A stretch of DNA of 10,198 bases from NCBI GenBank assembly GCA_903854805.1, contig CAINXK010000530.1, positions 1 through 10,198 on the forward strand. Reading direction: 5' to 3'. Position numbers and translations under genes: made by a program. Source of the stretch: an uncultured Anaerolineae bacterium (GTDB lineage Bacteria; Chloroflexota; Anaerolineae; Anaerolineales; Villigracilaceae). The notes below the pieces were generated by a model. That model made no database searches. It was not told the DNA's origin and saw nothing but the letters and a program-made list of their open reading frames with translations. Below are positions 7,006-10,198 of this stretch, piece by piece; positions within the stretch are counted from its first letter, which is position 1; every line of letters begins with the position of its first letter.

Positions 7006-7392
7006 GCGCACTCATAGGATTATCTCAACATCCATAGCCACGGGGCATACTCATTGAATAGGATCACTGTTTAATAAGCTGGCTATTTACGCGAGATCCC
7101 TGTTTTTTGCGATTCGGACAAGCTCTGGTAAATCCATAATGTTCAGCATACCGCGAGTATGCTGAACATTACTATCCAGCCGATCGGAGGGTTGGAAATT
7201 AATACATCAAGGCCCGCATAACACCCCCACAACCGGTGTTCTGACTACATTAATCTAAATCATGCTTTCCAAAACCCCAGGTAAAAACAATCGAACAAGG
7301 TTTTTTTTGTCGGGCAAACCCAATCTGACTGCTTCCATAACCCATTATTCAGGTTACTCAAGCCTTTTCAAGTCGGTCGCCAACCATTAGCA
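7006..7392. other. Convergent intergenic region between glycosyltransferase gene and lexA
   Basis: No gene or RNA gene recognised. It contains a perfect 35-base hairpin (7137-7171). A T8 run (7301-7308) has no clear stem before it, so I do not call it a terminator. Confidence 0.5.
7137..7171. repeat. Perfect inverted repeat with 15-base arms
   Basis: TAATGTTCAGCATAC (7137-7151) and GTATGCTGAACATTA (7157-7171) are exact reverse complements separated by CGCGA. It lies 131 bases past the glycosyltransferase stop. No T-run follows on either strand. It could end transcription from both sides, be a protein binding site, or be a remnant of a mobile or repeat element. Confidence 0.75.
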
Positions 7393-7412
7393 CCTTTCAG
7401 AATTCTGAAAGG
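7393..7412. terminator. 20-base palindrome just past lexA (possible terminator)
   Basis: CCTTTCAGAATTCTGAAAGG is a perfect palindrome, giving an 8-bp stem with an AATT loop, 9 bases after the lexA stop codon. A T-run is missing on the minus strand (TGCTAATGG follows), so termination is plausible from position but not from the full motif. Confidence 0.4.
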
Positions 7413-7421
7413 AGAGTTATT

Positions 7422-8102
7422 TCAGCGATAGAGACGCAGCACGCCCAAAACTTTCCCTTGAATCTCAACTTTATCGGGTTCGAAGAAAGCCTTCCGAAAC
7501 TCGGAAGACGGGTTCTCTGGCTCCAGCCACAGACCGCGCTCGCTAAAGCGGATGCGCTTAAGCGTGGTGGTATCTTCCTCGAGTATCCATGCCACCACAA
7601 TATCGCCGCTGCGCACGCTCTGAGTCTTATGCACCAGAACGGTGTCGCCATCCATGATCATTGCATCCCGCATCGAGTCACCGATCACGTGCAACGCAAA
7701 AACATCCTGGCTGGAAATACCCAGCGGCAGATAGCTTTCTGGAATTTCGATCTCGACCTGCGCAGTTTCGAAGATTGAGCCCTGCCCGGGAACCATGATC
7801 GGGATACCGGCTGCAATGTTGCCCAACCCTGGAATAGGGGTGTTGCGCTCAGAAATCTTGACTTTTGACTCGACCGGTAACGATAAGCCTCTGGCTGATT
7901 TCTCTTTCCGATCCAGTTTGCCCATTTTGCTTAATAAATTCAGATACCTGTGAACACCGGAGGTTGAATGAAGCCCGACTGCATCCGCAATTTCCCGCTC
8001 GGTAGGAGCACGGCCCTCTTTCTTCTTGTATTGAGCGATAAATTTAAGCACATCAGCGCTGCGATTACGATATTCTCGTTTTATAGCGATTTTCTCTGCC
8101 AT
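7422..8102 (-). CDS. lexA: LexA, SOS-response repressor/autoprotease
   Basis: 226 residues, a normal length for LexA. Residues about 10-72 form the winged helix-turn-helix DNA-binding domain (APTEREIADAVGLHSTSGVHRYL). The C-terminal S24 peptidase-type domain has the self-cleavage site A98-G99 in NIAAGIP, nucleophile S143 in GDSM and general base K182 in TTLKRIRF, so it should cleave itself when activated RecA is present. It represses DNA-repair genes until damage occurs. The start was placed at ATG 8102 because AAGGA precedes it by five bases and the protein then begins as LexA does (MAEKIAIKREYRN); a 24-codon upstream extension is unlike the family. I see no GAAC-N4-GTTC box (the Gram-positive LexA site) before the gene, so its operator must differ or lie elsewhere. 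A cI-like phage repressor is possible but gene length and motif spacing favour LexA. Confidence 0.95.
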   Translation of the reverse strand: MAEKIAIKREYRNRSADVLKFIAQYKKKEGRAPTEREIADAVGLHSTSGVHRYLNLLSKMGKLDRKEKSARGLSLPVESKVKISERNTPIPGLGNIAAGIPIMVPGQGSIFETAQVEIEIPESYLPLGISSQDVFALHVIGDSMRDAMIMDGDTVLVHKTQSVRSGDIVVAWILEEDTTTLKRIRFSERGLWLEPENPSSEFRKAFFEPDKVEIQGKVLGVLRLYR

Positions 8103-8330
8103 AGGTCCTTCGGATTTAATCACAGAAAGGGTTGAATACTGGATGAATGAAAAACTATTAGCGAAGCACGCCATGCAATCAAGATGCCGCTAGCTCAGTA
8201 TGAAATTATAGTCGCTTCGCAGATATTGCGGATCTGACTTGCTGACCGGCTTCAATACCCATCCATGTTTTTCGTCAACAAGATTTCCGCAAGTTTCGGA
8301 GCTATCAGCGGGATGTACTGGCGGTTGGAT

Positions 8331-8443
8331 GGATCATCCCCAGATGGGGTAAAATTATTTTTGTGGGGAAGCCCATCGACTAGCAATCATTTACTGGCCC
8401 TGGTTATGATGGTTATTATCTGAACCTGGGTGCCGGTGAATAG
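8331..8443 (+). repeat. Diverged dispersed repeat, copy 2
   Basis: Aligns by eye to 2050-2157 in the same orientation. This copy has a CCCC-AGAT-GGGG hairpin (8338-8349) where copy 1 has TCCA-AGC-TGGA, so a small stem exists in both. It ends 26 bases before the GNAT start codon, and the candidate GNAT promoter lies in its less conserved middle part. Confidence 0.4.
8390..8419 (+). promoter_or_regulatory. Candidate promoter of the GNAT gene
   Basis: TTTACT (8390-8395) and TATTAT (8414-8419) are separated by 18 bases, giving an expected transcript start near 8426 and a leader of about 45 bases that includes the AGGAAA ribosome binding site. Prediction only. Confidence 0.4.
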
Positions 8444-8469
8444 TACCAATATCAACCAGGAAAAATAGT

Positions 8470-9108
8470 ATGTTCAACCTGACCGTTGACAAATACATCA
8501 GTTTACGTTCTTTCCATCCCGATCATGCCGAAGCGTTTTTTAGGCTCTTGGAGCAGAATCGTGCGCGTCTTCGTCCATGGATATCCCCAACCAGCCTGTA
8601 TGAGACCGCCAAAGCCACGCGAATATTTACAATTGAGTGTTTATTCGATGACCTCGAAGATTCGATGGAAACATTGGCTCTCTTCAAACAGTATTATCCG
8701 GAACTGGATGGCTATTTTCTTTCCCCGAGACCGGCCTGGGAATTTGGAATTTGGTTCCACGAAAATCTGGTCGGCTTTATCTCCATCTCGCATCTTTCCG
8801 ACAGCAAAACAGCCGCTAAATTTGGTTACTGGCTCACGCTTGAGCAAGAAGGCAAAGGGATTATGACACGTTGTGTCAGCGCGTTGATGGATTGGGCCAT
8901 CGAAAAAATGAAAATCCAGCGCTTTGTCATAACCTGCGCAGTCAGCAACCAGCGTAGCCGCTCTATTGCCGAACGCCTGGGCTATCGTTTGCAAGTGACT
9001 CAACCTGGCAGAGAAGTCGTCGGTGAATTTATTTACGATCGGGTGATCTACGGGATTCGATCTACCACCTGGTTGGAGCGCAATCAGGTCAATGGCCCAG
9101 GCATATAA
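8470..9108 (+). CDS. GNAT-family N-acetyltransferase, RimL/RimJ-like
   Basis: 212 residues. The fold is recognisable from SLRSFHPDHAEAFFRLLEQNR (11-31), EFGIWFHENLVGFISI (91-106), KFGYWLTLEQEGKGIMTRCVSALMDWA (117-143) with the acetyl-CoA pyrophosphate loop Q126-E-G-K-G130, and the C-terminal SNQRSRSIAERLGYR (159-173). Such enzymes transfer acetyl from acetyl-CoA to an amino group: protein N-termini in RimL/RimJ, antibiotics or small amines in others. The substrate cannot be read from the sequence. The protein is longer than the usual 170-190 residues because of an extra acidic, aromatic stretch at about 55-88. AGGAAA lies six bases before the ATG. It is a single gene, divergent from lexA. Confidence 0.88.
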   Translation: MFNLTVDKYISLRSFHPDHAEAFFRLLEQNRARLRPWISPTSLYETAKATRIFTIECLFDDLEDSMETLALFKQYYPELDGYFLSPRPAWEFGIWFHENLVGFISISHLSDSKTAAKFGYWLTLEQEGKGIMTRCVSALMDWAIEKMKIQRFVITCAVSNQRSRSIAERLGYRLQVTQPGREVVGEFIYDRVIYGIRSTTWLERNQVNGPGI

Positions 9109-9302
9109 ATCCATGCAGTTGCGGGTCTAGTGGCAGGGGGCTAAATAGTTTTGCATTCTTTTCAGATTTTATAGCCGCACTTGTTGGTGCTGACCATGGT
9201 TTACCTGCAGGGCGGCCAGAACCTGCAACCGCCCGCGAGCGTAGGGCCTGCACGCGCGGATTGACAATGCTACACTATGCCTACCGTCGCAAGGGCTGAG
9301 TG
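9109..9302. other. Convergent gap between GNAT and nucleotidyltransferase genes
   Basis: No gene recognised. It contains a 5-bp inverted repeat GGCTA/TAGCC around an AT-rich loop near 9139-9175, and a GC-rich part (about 9206-9260) with GGGCGG and CCGCCC arms 13 bases apart. Either could help end transcription; neither has a proper T-run. Confidence 0.4.
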
Positions 9303-9878
9303 TTACGCAGATTCTTTCAACACGCGTTCCAGCAAGTCACTGACTTTTAGTTCATTTGCCCACTGGTGCAGGTACTCCAGGTCGAGTTCGCCAGCCCTGG
9401 TTTTGAGGACTCCGAGAATATCGCGCCATTGTCGCTCGGAAACTTCGCCGCCCAGGCGATACCACTCCAGTTTGGACAGAATTGTGTCCTCGGCGCTGGC
9501 AAAATTGGCGCTGAGGACCGTTTCAAGCTGGAAGGTCTGACGCTGAACGCGGGCGAGTTGAGATTGCTGGAAAGGACGTGGACGTGGAATAAAAACATCC
9601 ACCTTGAACATGCTTTCGCGGTGGATGATGTTGAAGCTGGAGTTGCGTTGGATGGATTCGGCTATCATTTCATCATCGATGTAAAACTCATTCTCCAGTG
9701 CAGCAATAAAAGGCTGGATATGCTCTGGGCGCATTTCGGTAATGATGTCTGAATCCTGGGTAGTGCGCACCATGCCGTAAAGTGTGCTGGCCAGCGACCC
9801 GCCGATCAGGTAAGGAACGCCAAGTTTTTCAAGAACGCCGGTGACTTTAAGCGTGACTTCAATGGGCTCATTCTGCAT
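9303..9878 (-). CDS. Nucleotidyltransferase-fold protein (paired with small upstream protein)
   Basis: 191 residues from ATG 9878. The nucleotidyltransferase core is clear: LIGGSLASTLYG (24-35) gives the GGS motif (26-28), followed by T-x-D-x-D with D42 and D44, and a third acidic residue D94 in FKVDVFIP. The second half has KLEWYRLGGEVSERQWRDILGVL (136-158), which I recall as conserved in a family of stand-alone nucleotidyltransferase-like proteins of Chloroflexota and cyanobacteria. It may transfer a nucleotide to a protein or RNA, as AbiEii and MNT toxins or antitoxins do, but the substrate is unknown. GGGGAAA lies shortly before this start; ATGs 5 and 13 codons upstream are alternatives. 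The frame overlaps the end of the upstream 84-residue gene by 11 bases, which points to translational coupling. Confidence 0.8.
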   Translation of the reverse strand: MQNEPIEVTLKVTGVLEKLGVPYLIGGSLASTLYGMVRTTQDSDIITEMRPEHIQPFIAALENEFYIDDEMIAESIQRNSSFNIIHRESMFKVDVFIPRPRPFQQSQLARVQRQTFQLETVLSANFASAEDTILSKLEWYRLGGEVSERQWRDILGVLKTRAGELDLEYLHQWANELKVSDLLERVLKESA

Positions 9879-10122
9879 GGTTGATTTCCCCATATACTTT
9901 GCGCGCCAGGTCTTCACCCAATAATAAACCGGCCAGGCGGCGCCGCAATTCGGCCTCGCTGGCCTGTGGATGGCGCGAGCGCAGGCCAGTCAGAGCCAGG
10001 GTACGCGCCGAAGAATTGAGCTGCGCCAACATTTCCATTTTGCGCTCTGGGCCGGCCTGCCGCAATAATTGGATTTGCAGGGCTTCCATTTTGGGGTGGG
10101 TGTCAGAAAATAAGGCAGTCAT
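9868..10122 (-). CDS. Small helical protein of unknown function, first gene of the nucleotidyltransferase operon
   Basis: 84 residues, rich in Leu, Ala, Arg and Glu and probably all alpha-helical (PKMEALQIQLLRQAGPERKMEMLAQL, then SEAELRRRLAGLLLGEDLARKVYG). No known domain, helix-turn-helix, signal peptide or membrane segment is visible. I recognise the general pattern (DTHPKxEALQIxLLRQA and RHPxASExELRRRLAxLLLG) as one that recurs next to nucleotidyltransferases, from memory only. The stop codon lies inside the start region of the downstream nucleotidyltransferase gene. No ribosome binding site precedes the ATG, but a TATACT -10 box ends six bases before it, so the message may be leaderless. 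It could be an antitoxin or partner subunit; this is inference. Confidence 0.7.
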   Translation of the reverse strand: MTALFSDTHPKMEALQIQLLRQAGPERKMEMLAQLNSSARTLALTGLRSRHPQASEAELRRRLAGLLLGEDLARKVYGEINHAE

Positions 10123-10128
10123 AGTTTT

Positions 10129-10134
10129 AGTATA
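10129..10134 (-). promoter_or_regulatory. -10 box of a probable leaderless promoter
   Basis: On the minus strand TATACT with TG one base upstream (TGCTATACT) ends six bases before the ATG at 10122, so transcription should start at or within a base or two of the start codon. The -35 region is weak (CTGACT, about 19 bases upstream). Confidence 0.45.
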
Positions 10135-10198
10135 GCATTCTCTCGAGGGGTAGAGTCAGGTCTCTTTTGCAAGCAGGAAACCTTTGCCTGGCTTGGCA

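Larger units (their letters stand above)
8103..8469. other. Divergent intergenic region between lexA and GNAT gene
   Basis: No gene recognised. It holds the lexA ribosome binding site, a perfect -10-like TATAAT on the minus strand (8205-8210) without a good -35, a weaker TTGATT/TAATAG pair with 16-base spacing on the minus strand (8177-8182 and 8155-8160), a distant inverted repeat GCGAAGC/GCTTCGC (8161-8167 and 8214-8220), copy 2 of a diverged repeat (8331-8443), and a candidate GNAT promoter inside that copy. Confidence 0.5.

Noticed and set aside
7301..7308. T8 run as a terminator for the glycosyltransferase gene
   Set aside because: No stem of useful length directly precedes it, and it is almost 300 bases past the stop codon.
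8641..9114. Minus-strand open frame of 157 codons opposite the GNAT gene
   Set aside because: The plus strand carries clear acetyltransferase motifs and a ribosome binding site; the minus-strand product matches nothing.
9261..9266. Perfect TTGACA -35 box on the plus strand
   Set aside because: No -10 at 16-18 bases and no plus-strand gene follows; it points into the end of the nucleotidyltransferase gene.

Overview
The window looks like a chromosomal stretch from a free-living bacterium, most likely a member of the Chloroflexota (Anaerolineae-like). That is an inference from the mix of genes: a GH25-SH3b protein without signal peptide, a Gram-positive-type LexA, and a nucleotidyltransferase/small-protein pair of a kind I associate with Chloroflexota and cyanobacteria. 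There is no rRNA or marker gene to prove it. I see no tRNA, CRISPR array, insertion sequence or phage gene.

Left part (1-2247, minus strand): two tandem paralogous genes for GH25 muramidase-like proteins. The downstream copy is cut by the window edge; the upstream copy is complete, ends in an SH3b domain and has a good sigma70-type promoter. The 539-base gap above it holds a cluster of alternating inverted repeats, one copy of a diverged intergenic repeat, and the terminator of the next gene.

Middle (2185-5440, minus strand): signalling genes. In order of transcription they are a membrane diguanylate cyclase with an intact GGEEF active site and I-site, a pentapeptide-repeat protein, and a response regulator with a REC domain and an HD-GYP phosphodiesterase domain. 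The cyclase would make c-di-GMP and the HD-GYP protein would degrade it. Intrinsic terminators follow the pentapeptide and HD-GYP genes, so the latter is its own transcription unit.

Right part (5740-10198): an AT-rich plus-strand gene for a polytopic GT87-like membrane glycosyltransferase; convergent to it, lexA; divergent from lexA, a RimL-like GNAT acetyltransferase; and convergent to that, a two-gene minus-strand operon of an 84-residue protein and a nucleotidyltransferase-fold protein. That operon looks leaderless and has overlapping reading frames, and is the best candidate here for a little-described module (possibly toxin-antitoxin-like, unproven). The convergent gap between the glycosyltransferase and lexA carries a perfect 15-bp-arm hairpin and a 20-bp palindrome.
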